7,747 bases of DNA from Candidatus Collierbacteria bacterium (GCA_023245265.1 JAHFKQ010000035.1:1-7747), one strand, 5' to 3'; positions 1-6,397 are shown, counted from the stretch's first letter. Numbers and translations: made by a program. Notes: generated by a model not told the origin, from the letters alone.

Positions 1-526
1 CCAGAGGCGCGTAAACTGTCAGCGTTTCCCTCGCCTTCTTTGCACAGCTTTCGGGCGAAACTCCCTCCATCGTACTCATGTTGTGAACTCTATCCGCCAG
101 TTTTACCAAGGCTACCCCTTTATCAATTTCGCTCTCTTTGGTTACTTTGCGGACTGTTTCAAAATCATTTTTCTTTCCCTCAGACTCCAGCTTGGTCACC
201 CCGTCGACGATATGAGCCACCCTCTCTCCAAACATTTCGGCAATTTCGGTAAGATTAATTTTGTCGGGGTGATCTTCCCATGTATCGTGAAGCAAACCGG
301 CTACTACTTCTTCCTCATCCGCCCCCCAGCTCTCAAGAAGTCCGGCCACGGCCACACAATGGTTTATGTATGGTTCGCCGGTGACTTTTCGAACATCATC
401 TTTATGTATCTCCGCCGCTAGTTCCAACGCTAAGAGAATATTTTCAGTTGCTTTGGCCCCAAATTCCTCCCGATTCTGACAAAACTCGACTCCCGGTCGC
501 AGTCTCGGCTCCTGAGCACTTTTCAT
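1..526 (-). CDS. rsh: RelA/SpoT-type (p)ppGpp hydrolase/synthetase, N-terminal HD part (partial, runs off the left edge)
   Basis: This open frame starts at an ATG (524-526) and gives 175 residues before leaving the window, so only the N-terminal hydrolase domain is visible. Seen: GEPYINH at about 50-56, GLLHDTWED at 77-85, VDGVTKLE at 107-114, VKLADRVHNM at 141-150, and the beginning of the family's YAPLA segment at the edge. H56, H80, D81 and D145 match the metal ligands of the HD domain. E84-D85 match the acidic pair needed for (p)ppGpp hydrolysis, so the hydrolase half looks competent, unlike E. coli RelA. Whether a synthetase domain, TGS and ACT follow cannot be seen. A short stand-alone alarmone hydrolase is the alternative, although the YAPL segment favours a long RSH. 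The gene begins 9 nt after the aspS stop in the same reading frame, and probably shares its transcript. No Shine-Dalgarno sequence is present; a TAGAAT hexamer lies 6 nt before the ATG. Confidence 0.88.
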   Translation of the reverse strand, partial: MKSAQEPRLRPGVEFCQNREEFGAKATENILLALELAAEIHKDDVRKVTGEPYINHCVAVAGLLESWGADEEEVVAGLLHDTWEDHPDKINLTEIAEMFGERVAHIVDGVTKLESEGKKNDFETVRKVTKESEIDKGVALVKLADRVHNMSTMEGVSPESCAKKARETLTVYAPL

Positions 527-532
527 AGCCGT

Positions 533-538
533 ATTCTA
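533..538 (-). promoter_or_regulatory. Candidate -10 element for a leaderless rsh transcript, overlapping the aspS stop codon
   Basis: On the minus strand the hexamer TAGAAT (5 of 6 matches to TATAAT) contains the aspS TAG stop and ends 6 nt before the rsh ATG. That is the spacing seen at aspS and hisS in this window. Transcription would start at or next to the ATG. No convincing -35 is visible, and rsh could simply be co-transcribed with aspS, so this is a weak call resting on position. Confidence 0.35.
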
Positions 539-1915
539 CATCACCGACTTCAGGCTCAGTTCTTTCAGCTGCTTTTCGCTTAGTTCACTCGGTGCTTCCA
601 TGACCGAAGTCTGGCCGCTACCGGTCATCGGGAAAGCTTGTACTTCTCTCAGATACTTCTCATTGGCCAAATTCATGATCATTCGCTCCACTCCCAAAGC
701 AATGCCACCATGAGGCGGAGTCCCTAGCTGAAAGGCTTCCAGCATATGTCCCACACTTTCTCTGGTTTCCTCGGCAGAATATCCCATTACTTTATATGTT
801 GCTTCCAATATTTCCGCTTTGTGGGCTCGGATACTGCCCCCACCGGCTTCATAGCCGTTGCAAATCAAGTCATACTGGGTGGTTTTTATTTCGCCAATAT
901 TTTTTCCTTCCATCAAGTCGTCCAGATGTTCCGAAATCGGCATCGAAAATGGATTATGGCTAAAGGTCCATTTACCATCATCCGTCTTTTCAAAGAAGGG
1001 AAACTCTACTACCCAAGCAAAAGCCAACACTCCATTTTTAACCTCTTCTTCAGTTCGCAAATCAAATTTATCCGCGCCGTACTTTGCCATCGATTCTTTA
1101 TAAGTAATTCTCGGAAATGGTTTCTCTTTTATCTGGTAGCCCATCTCTTCGGCGACTGTAATCATCATTTCCTCGACCAAGTTCATGACATCATCTCTTT
1201 CGACAAAAGACATCTCCAAATCAATCTGAGTATGTTCAAAACCCCTGTCAGCTCGCAAATCTTCATCTCTAATAGCTCTAGCGGTTTGGAAATATTTCTC
1301 AAAACCAGCCGTCATCAAAAGTTGTTTGTACTGCTGTGGCGACTGTGGCAGAGCATAAAATTTTCCCGGTTGCAAACGGGACGGGACTACAAAGTCTCTC
1401 GATCCTTCCGGAGTCGATTTGGTCAGTAGCGGTGTTTCTATCTCCGTAAAATCCTGGCCAAAAAGAAATTCTCGCACCCTTCTAACGAACTCACTCCTAA
1501 GCTTTATGTTTTTTTGAACTCTGGCGCTCCTGAGGTCAAGATAGCGATACTTCAATCTCACCGCCTCATCCACTGCAGAAGTATCCTTATTGATTTCAAA
1601 AGGTGGTGTTTTCGATTCGTTAATTACAGTCAGTTTTTGTCCTTCAATTTCTACGGAGCCGGTTTCAATTTCGGCATTCACATTGGATCCGGATCTTTGT
1701 TTTACCAGTCCTTCAATTTCCACTACATACTCCACCCCAAGGGCCTTTGCCGCCACAGCGACCTCACCCCAGAATACCACTTGTACCATGCCGGTTCGGT
1801 CTCGAAGATCAATAAAGACCACTTTTCCATGTTCCCTAATACTATTCACCCATCCCTTGAGCACCACTACTTCTCCAACTTTTTCCAGAGTCTCTTTGAT
1901 CATTGATCGTTTCAT
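536..1915 (-). CDS. aspS: Aspartyl-tRNA synthetase, bacterial type without the GAD insertion domain
   Basis: This class IIb synthetase attaches aspartate to tRNA-Asp in the cytoplasm. With the ATG at 1915 it has 459 residues. The order is an N-terminal OB-fold anticodon-binding domain (about 14-105), then a class II core with motif 1 around 150-165 followed by KSTPEGSRDF (166-175), motif 2 with RDEDLRADRGFEHTQIDLEM (216-235), and motif 3 GIALGVERM (404-412, R411). ICNGYEAGGGSIRAH (351-365) is typical of bacterial AspRS. Bacterial enzymes are usually about 590 residues because a GAD domain of over 100 residues sits between motifs 2 and 3. Here only a short linker (about 288-300) joins KYGADKFDLR to WVVEFPFFE. 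The chosen ATG lies 6 nt after a TATAAT on the minus strand. The frame extends upstream to a TTG (1936), but that would run through the promoter; ATG 1903 is the alternative. The His in REHG (29) hints at a non-discriminating enzyme that also charges tRNA-Asn. Confidence 0.96.
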   Translation of the reverse strand: MKRSMIKETLEKVGEVVVLKGWVNSIREHGKVVFIDLRDRTGMVQVVFWGEVAVAAKALGVEYVVEIEGLVKQRSGSNVNAEIETGSVEIEGQKLTVINESKTPPFEINKDTSAVDEAVRLKYRYLDLRSARVQKNIKLRSEFVRRVREFLFGQDFTEIETPLLTKSTPEGSRDFVVPSRLQPGKFYALPQSPQQYKQLLMTAGFEKYFQTARAIRDEDLRADRGFEHTQIDLEMSFVERDDVMNLVEEMMITVAEEMGYQIKEKPFPRITYKESMAKYGADKFDLRTEEEVKNGVLAFAWVVEFPFFEKTDDGKWTFSHNPFSMPISEHLDDLMEGKNIGEIKTTQYDLICNGYEAGGGSIRAHKAEILEATYKVMGYSAEETRESVGHMLEAFQLGTPPHGGIALGVERMIMNLANEKYLREVQAFPMTGSGQTSVMEAPSELSEKQLKELSLKSVM

Positions 1916-1921
1916 ATCCAA

Positions 1922-1927
1922 ATTATA
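1922..1927 (-). promoter_or_regulatory. Candidate -10 element of aspS (leaderless)
   Basis: A perfect TATAAT on the minus strand ends 6 nt before the ATG at 1915, which puts the expected transcription start on or beside the first base of the start codon. No good -35 is seen 16 to 18 bp upstream (only A-rich sequence). The surrounding 9-mer GTATAATTT also occurs at the opposing glyS promoter. The position also supports ATG 1915 as the true aspS start. Confidence 0.6.
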
Positions 1928-1939
1928 CTTTATCAAGCC

Positions 1940-1970
1940 TCGGATTTTGTTTTTTGAGTTATCGGATTTT
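1940..1970. repeat. Direct repeat TCGGATTTT, two copies, in the aspS-glyS intergenic region
   Basis: The 9-mer TCGGATTTT occurs at 1940-1948 and 1962-1970. The 22-bp period is close to two helical turns. Both copies lie between the divergent -10 elements, where a regulator could act on both genes. The region is T-rich, so chance is possible, and no regulator can be named. Confidence 0.3.
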
Positions 1971-1983
1971 TTGACTGTATAAT
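1954..1983 (+). promoter_or_regulatory. Candidate glyS promoter (-35 TTGAGT, -10 TATAAT)
   Basis: TTGAGT (1954-1959, 4 of 6 to TTGACA) is followed after 18 bp by a perfect TATAAT (1978-1983). The glyS ATG begins 9 nt after the -10, so the transcript would have a leader of only 0 to about 3 nt. No ribosome binding site could fit, and none is seen. Confidence 0.6.
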
Positions 1984-1992
1984 TTATCCATC

Positions 1993-3375
1993 ATGGATAC
2001 TTCCGTCACCATCGAAAAAATCATCTCTCTGGCTAAGCGCCGCGGGTTTGTTTACCCGAGCTCCGAAATCTACGGCGGTTTTGCCGCCATTTACGACTTT
2101 GGTCCCTACGGTGTCGAGCTGGAGAAGAATGTCAAAGACTTTTGGTGGAAGTACATGGTCCAGACTCGTGAAGACATCGTTGGTCTTGACTCCTCCATCT
2201 TTATGGCCCCGAAGATCTGGGAAGCCTCGGGTCATGTCGGGGGCTTTTCCGATCCGTTAGCCGAGTGTAAAGAGTGCCATGCCCGTACTAGAGTGGATAA
2301 AATGCTCAACGAAATTGGCGTCGACGCCGACGAAAAAATGCCCATCGAAGAGATTGATAAACTTTTTAAGGCAAACAAAGCCAAAATCAAGTGTCCGGAA
2401 TGTGGCAAAAATAATTTCAGTGACGCCAAGAATTTTAATCTTCTGGTCAAGTCCAATCTTGGCAATTTTTCAGGCGATGTCAATGAAAATCCCTCTTATC
2501 TCCGAGGTGAAACCTGCCAAGGTATTTATGTCAATTTCAAGTCGGTCACCGATTCTTCCCGCGTCAAAATTCCTTTTGGTATCGCTCAGATTGGCAAAGC
2601 CTTTAGAAATGAAATCACCGCTCGCAAATTTATCTTCCGCACCCGGGAGTTCGAACAGATGGAGATGCAGTACTTCACCAGGCCCGACGACGAGATGAAC
2701 CAATACGAAAAACTCCGGGCCAATCGTTGGGAGTATTACTTGGCCTTAGGTATTAAACCGGAAAACCTGAAATGGCACAAACATGACAATTTAGTTTTCT
2801 ACGCCAAAGAAGCCTACGACATCGAATACCAATACCCCTGGGGTTTTGACGAGTTGGAAGGTGTCCACGCGAGAGGCGACTACGACTTGACCCAGCACAG
2901 TAAATTCTCCGGCACCGATCTTTCCTATCTTGATACCGAAACCAATACTAAGTACATGCCTCACATCATCGAGTCTTCAGTTGGCGTTGGCCGAACCGTC
3001 TTCGCCCTTCTCTGTGAGGCTTATACCGAAGAGAAGGTTGGCGATGATCTCCGTACCGTCTTGAAGTTCCCGAAGAAAATGGCCCCGGTCAAGGTCGCCG
3101 TTTTCCCATTACTCAAGAACAAGCCTGAGCTGGTCGCCAAAGCCAAAGAGCTTTTTGATTCGCTCAAGTGGACTTATTCGTGCGAATTTGACGACTCGGG
3201 GAATATCGGCAAACGCTATCGCCGTCAGGACGAGATAGGCACCCCCTACTGCGTCACTATTGATTTCGATACTCTCGAAGACAACACTATCACCGTCCGA
3301 GACCGCGATACCATGACCCAAGAAAGAATCAATATTGATGCCCTCCCGGAATTCCTGCAGAAAAACTTTGTCTAA
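1993..3375 (+). CDS. glyS: Glycyl-tRNA synthetase, single-chain homodimeric type
   Basis: This class IIa synthetase charges tRNA-Gly with glycine in the cytoplasm. At 460 residues it is the single-chain form, not the separate alpha and beta subunits of E. coli. Seen: motif 1 region IYGGFAAIYDFGPYG (26-40); GFSDPL (84-89); a likely zinc knuckle with C92/C95 and C134/C137; YVNF (179-182); motif 2 with GKAFRNEITARKF (201-213) and FRTREFEQMEMQ (215-226); GDYDLTQHSKFSG (295-307); motif 3 ESSVGVGRTVFALL (327-340, R334); and a C-terminal HGTP anticodon-binding domain from about 366. The usual RPETAQ reads RGETCQ here (171-176), keeping the glycine-site Glu (E173). The first in-frame ATG agrees with the -10 element upstream. 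Its TAA overlaps the hisS TAG in a shared CTAA at the 3' end. Confidence 0.96.
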   Translation: MDTSVTIEKIISLAKRRGFVYPSSEIYGGFAAIYDFGPYGVELEKNVKDFWWKYMVQTREDIVGLDSSIFMAPKIWEASGHVGGFSDPLAECKECHARTRVDKMLNEIGVDADEKMPIEEIDKLFKANKAKIKCPECGKNNFSDAKNFNLLVKSNLGNFSGDVNENPSYLRGETCQGIYVNFKSVTDSSRVKIPFGIAQIGKAFRNEITARKFIFRTREFEQMEMQYFTRPDDEMNQYEKLRANRWEYYLALGIKPENLKWHKHDNLVFYAKEAYDIEYQYPWGFDELEGVHARGDYDLTQHSKFSGTDLSYLDTETNTKYMPHIIESSVGVGRTVFALLCEAYTEEKVGDDLRTVLKFPKKMAPVKVAVFPLLKNKPELVAKAKELFDSLKWTYSCEFDDSGNIGKRYRRQDEIGTPYCVTIDFDTLEDNTITVRDRDTMTQERINIDALPEFLQKNFV

Positions 3376-4691
3376 GCCTTCAGACTTTTGATTGCTACTT
3401 CTATGTAAACAGTTTGTTGCTCCCCAGTTTTCATATTTTTTAGGGACACTTTTCTGGCCTGGATTTCGTCCCCACCAATAATGGCTACAAAAGGTACTCC
3501 GATTTTATTAGCATAATTTAGTTTCTTTTTAAATTTGTCTGGTTCAGTGTAGAGTTCTGTCATCACTCCCGCTTCTCTCAGTTTAGTTGCCACTTCGATA
3601 GCATAGTTTAAATCCTCATCCAGTGTTACCACCAGCACCTTGGCCGGAGTGGCCGCTTCAGCTTGAATAATGTCAGCCGACAATAATTGGGAAAATAATC
3701 TAGTTAAGCCTATGGAAATCCCCACCCCCGGATAACTCTGATTGGTATAGCTCTCCGCCAGATCATCATATCTACCACCGCTACAAACACTGCCGGTAAC
3801 TTTATCGTTTAATAATTTTGTTTCGTAAACAGTGCCGGTGTAATAACTTAATCCCCGGGCAATAGACAAATCAATTTGCATGTTTTTTTCCGGTACCCCA
3901 AACTCTCCGGCCAATTTTACTACCGTCTCTAGTTCAGCTACTCCGCTTTCAAAGGTTTCGTTCACTATTTTCATTCCTCTTAGTTTTCCCAAAATCTCCT
4001 TATTACTCCCCGTAATTTTTACAAACTCAATCACCTGGTCCGCATTCACGGCACTTAGTCCCATATCCACCAGTTCTTTTCGTACTGTCTCTTGACCAAT
4101 TTTTTCCAATTTATCAATAATTCGTAAAACGCTTTCTGCTTTTTCTCCTGCTCCTAAAGATTCCATCAAGCCCGTCAGAATTTTTCGGTTACTGATACGA
4201 ATAACAAATTCTCCAATATTTAATTTCGAAAACAACCGATATATTACCGCCGGTATTTCGGCGTCATTAATCAGGCTCAGTTCTCCATTACCGAGGATAT
4301 CGATGTCGCATTGATAAAACTCTCTAAATCTCCCTTTCTGAGGTCGCTCTCCACGAAAAACTTTTCCAATTTGATATCTGCGAAAAGGAAAAGTCAAATT
4401 TTGAGCGTTCATGGCCACAAATCGGGCCAAGGGAACGGTGAGGTCGAAGCGCAGAGACAAATCGTCATCCCCCTTCGTAAATCGGTAGATTTCTTTTTTG
4501 GTATCCTCACCAATTTTAGCCAAAAGCACTTCCGAGATCTCAATCAAAGGAGTATCCAGCGGCGCAAAACCAAACTCTTCATAAGTTTCTCGGATTGTCT
4601 CCAGAAACTTGTCGAAAAGTATTTGCTGAGCCGGTAGCAGTTCCATAAACCCGGCCTGGATTCTCGGCTGCACCTTTACTGTTTGATTCAT
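3372..4691 (-). CDS. hisS: Histidyl-tRNA synthetase
   Basis: This class IIa synthetase charges tRNA-His in the cytoplasm. Its 439 residues are normal for the family (about 420-450). Seen: RFDLTVPLARFVA (81-93), motif 2 with GKVFRGERPQKGRFREFYQC (109-128), DIDILG (129-134), the histidine-specific segment ARGLSYYTGTVYE (278-290, R279), CSGGRYDDLA (303-312), motif 3 GVGISIGLTRLF (322-333, R331), and a C-terminal HGTP anticodon-binding domain (about 350-439). RGLSYY has Ser where RGLDYY is common; Asn also occurs at this position in some bacterial enzymes, so I read it as a lineage variant and not as loss of function. The ATG is 6 nt after a TACAAT on the minus strand. It stands as a single gene, divergent from the 552-residue gene and convergent with glyS. 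Confidence 0.95.
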   Translation of the reverse strand: MNQTVKVQPRIQAGFMELLPAQQILFDKFLETIRETYEEFGFAPLDTPLIEISEVLLAKIGEDTKKEIYRFTKGDDDLSLRFDLTVPLARFVAMNAQNLTFPFRRYQIGKVFRGERPQKGRFREFYQCDIDILGNGELSLINDAEIPAVIYRLFSKLNIGEFVIRISNRKILTGLMESLGAGEKAESVLRIIDKLEKIGQETVRKELVDMGLSAVNADQVIEFVKITGSNKEILGKLRGMKIVNETFESGVAELETVVKLAGEFGVPEKNMQIDLSIARGLSYYTGTVYETKLLNDKVTGSVCSGGRYDDLAESYTNQSYPGVGISIGLTRLFSQLLSADIIQAEAATPAKVLVVTLDEDLNYAIEVATKLREAGVMTELYTEPDKFKKKLNYANKIGVPFVAIIGGDEIQARKVSLKNMKTGEQQTVYIEVAIKSLKA

Positions 4692-4697
4692 GTTCTA

Positions 4698-4703
4698 ATT
4701 GTA
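4698..4703 (-). promoter_or_regulatory. Candidate -10 element of hisS (leaderless)
   Basis: TACAAT on the minus strand (5 of 6 to consensus) ends 6 nt before the hisS ATG, the same spacing as at aspS. No recognisable -35 stands 16 to 18 bp upstream, where the sequence is GC-richer (around 4720-4727). No Shine-Dalgarno sequence is present. Confidence 0.5.
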
Positions 4704-4704
4704 A

Positions 4705-4716
4705 TACGATATCGTA
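4705..4716. promoter_or_regulatory. Perfect 12-bp palindrome TACGATATCGTA between divergent promoters (possible operator)
   Basis: The 12 bases are identical to their own reverse complement. The palindrome starts just after the hisS -10 (4698-4703) and lies where the -35 of the opposite gene would be, so a bound dimer could affect both promoters. Chance cannot be excluded: one or two such palindromes are expected somewhere in 7.7 kb, although few would fall in a 47-bp intergenic gap. Confidence 0.35.
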
Positions 4717-4725
4717 GAGCTGCGC

Positions 4726-4731
4726 TATAAT
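4726..4731 (+). promoter_or_regulatory. Candidate -10 element of the 552-residue gene (leaderless)
   Basis: A perfect TATAAT ends 7 nt before the ATG at 4739, so transcription should begin at or one base before the start codon. No clear -35 is seen. The intervening AACCCGA contains no ribosome binding site. Confidence 0.6.
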
Positions 4732-4738
4732 AACCCGA

Positions 4739-6397
4739 ATGTCAGAAAGTTACAGTCCTAATACGCCTCCCGCTACCGTTGAGTCCCTTGATCTGCATGT
4801 CCGCTCCTATCGTTCCGCTCTGAAAAGTACCCACGAGATCACCATTAGTTCCCTCACCAATTCTCATCTCAAGATGGATCCCATTCTTCATCAGTTCGGT
4901 AGCGACCCCAATAAAGTCGATATTTCCGCCATCGTCTACACGGTTCTCCGTCTGCCGGAAGAGATCGATCTCATCCACAAAGTTATCGCCGCCCCCACTC
5001 CGGAAGTCTTCTCCTCTCTTGGTTTCAAAGATGTCAATTTATGGCCCAATGTCACCGCCCCGGCCCGACGACGCAAGTATCATTTTCATAGCGCCAAAAA
5101 ATTACTGGCCTGTTTTATTAACTCCATCTCTGATATCGATGATCTGGTCAATCTCCTCATTACTTATCAAGTCGAGTGGAACAAGCTTCACCATCTGCTC
5201 AAAAATCATTCCCTGATCGAACTCATCTCCGAGGACGAACTGGTTAGTTTGTCCAAAGCTTTCGGTTCAGACTTCCAAAAAAGATTCGAGCGGATCAAAG
5301 CCCACCCCTTAGATTTACGGATTCAGCTCTTGGCCGGCTCTTGGGTCGATTACTGCAAAGCCACCCAGAAGTGGTGGAAAAATATTGCCAAGGTGACCAA
5401 TGGCAAACTCCACATTTCCAAACGCCCCATTTATTTCGTCAGTTCCAATGCTCACAGTTTAGTTAATCTCATCTCTGGTTTTGCCTTGAAAGAGAAAAAT
5501 AATCTTCTTAAATTAATTAAAAAAGAAAAGCCGGAGCTTTACGATATTTATTTATCCATCAAGGCCGGCGAAAATAATTTGCCCGAAAATGATTTTCTCT
5601 ACTTCGTTTCCCGCTACTATCTCGATGACCCCAAGAACAAAGTTGCCAAAGATTCTTTGGAGGCCAAAATAAATTTGACTACAGTTCCGAGTTCCAAATA
5701 CTTAGATATCAACACTCAAATCATTTCCATAAAAGATATTGCTGCTTCCCAACACCTCGACCCAAGACTCAAAATCAAAGCCCCCGTCAAATTGAGTAAA
5801 TCGGACGCCCTCATCTTAAACATCGATTACCCTCTAGGTTTTGCCGCTTATCATATCCTCTCTGAGGTTTTGGAAAATGTCCGGGAGATGCGGGGTGTCT
5901 ATGTCATGGGCAAGGCCGCGGTTCTCAATAGTGAGATCGGTGATATCCAAATCCCCCGTTTGGTTTACGACGAGCACACCGGCAACTCATATATCTTCCG
6001 GAATTGTTTTAACTCCTTCTTCCCCTTCGTCAACAATCAAGGCTCCATTCTGACCAATCAAAAAGCCGTTTCTGTCCTCGGTACCTATATCGAAAATGAA
6101 GCTCTTCTCAAACACTACTCGGAAGAAAACTTGACCGTCATCGAAATGGAATCGGGCCCTTACTTGGAAGCAATTAGTGAGGCTACTTTTGATCATCGAC
6201 ACACCACCGATGAAACCATCGACTTAAACAGTGCCCCCTTTGATGTCGGTATCATCGATTACACTTCCGATACTCCTTATTCCAAGGCCCGCAACATGGG
6301 AGTGAAAACTCTAACTCTTGACGGCGTCGAACCCACTTACCTCGCCTCCCTGGCCATCCTCCAGCGCATCATTGAACTAGAAGAGGATCGCGACTAA
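4739..6397 (+). CDS. Uncharacterised two-part protein with a C-terminal nucleoside-phosphorylase-like domain (probably DUF6909-type)
   Basis: This protein has 552 residues, no signal peptide and no membrane segment, so it is probably cytoplasmic. The first half (about 45-330) looks mainly helical, with RRRKYHFHSAKKLLACFINS (111-130), SDIDDLV (131-137) and TYQVEWNKLHHLL (142-154). The second half (about 355-550) resembles the PNP/UDP nucleoside phosphorylase fold. It has DYPLGFAAYHIL (363-374), GVYVMGKAAVLN (386-397), GDIQIPRLVYDEHTGNSY (401-418), NQKAVSVLGTY (440-450), VIEMESGPYLEA (467-478) and DYTSDTPYSKARNMG (507-521). Glu-Met-Glu (469-471) and Ser-Asp (510-511) sit where nucleoside phosphorylases carry ribose-binding and catalytic residues. 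From memory it matches the DUF6909 family, whose function I do not know; substrate and reaction are therefore open. The ATG agrees with the TATAAT 7 nt upstream. Its TAA interlocks with the TAG of the MazG-like gene. Confidence 0.85.
   Translation: MSESYSPNTPPATVESLDLHVRSYRSALKSTHEITISSLTNSHLKMDPILHQFGSDPNKVDISAIVYTVLRLPEEIDLIHKVIAAPTPEVFSSLGFKDVNLWPNVTAPARRRKYHFHSAKKLLACFINSISDIDDLVNLLITYQVEWNKLHHLLKNHSLIELISEDELVSLSKAFGSDFQKRFERIKAHPLDLRIQLLAGSWVDYCKATQKWWKNIAKVTNGKLHISKRPIYFVSSNAHSLVNLISGFALKEKNNLLKLIKKEKPELYDIYLSIKAGENNLPENDFLYFVSRYYLDDPKNKVAKDSLEAKINLTTVPSSKYLDINTQIISIKDIAASQHLDPRLKIKAPVKLSKSDALILNIDYPLGFAAYHILSEVLENVREMRGVYVMGKAAVLNSEIGDIQIPRLVYDEHTGNSYIFRNCFNSFFPFVNNQGSILTNQKAVSVLGTYIENEALLKHYSEENLTVIEMESGPYLEAISEATFDHRHTTDETIDLNSAPFDVGIIDYTSDTPYSKARNMGVKTLTLDGVEPTYLASLAILQRIIELEEDRD

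Noticed and set aside
83..421. Plus-strand open frame of 112 codons at the left edge
   Set aside because: It is antisense to the RSH hydrolase domain, whose HD, HDTWED and KLADRVHNM motifs explain the region.
746..1429. Long plus-strand open frame of 227 codons
   Set aside because: It lies antisense inside aspS, whose motifs are unmistakable. It has no recognisable domain and no promoter or ribosome binding site, so it is a codon-bias shadow.
1916..1936. Upstream TTG start for aspS (466 residues)
   Set aside because: The extra seven codons run through the TATAAT element, and family members begin near MIKETL or shortly before it. ATG 1915 fits the -10 spacing shared by other genes here.
3370..3389. 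Possible bidirectional terminator hairpin GTCT-AGAC followed by TTTT at the glyS/hisS junction
   Set aside because: The clean stem is only 4 bp with an 8-nt loop and a short T run, too weak to support.
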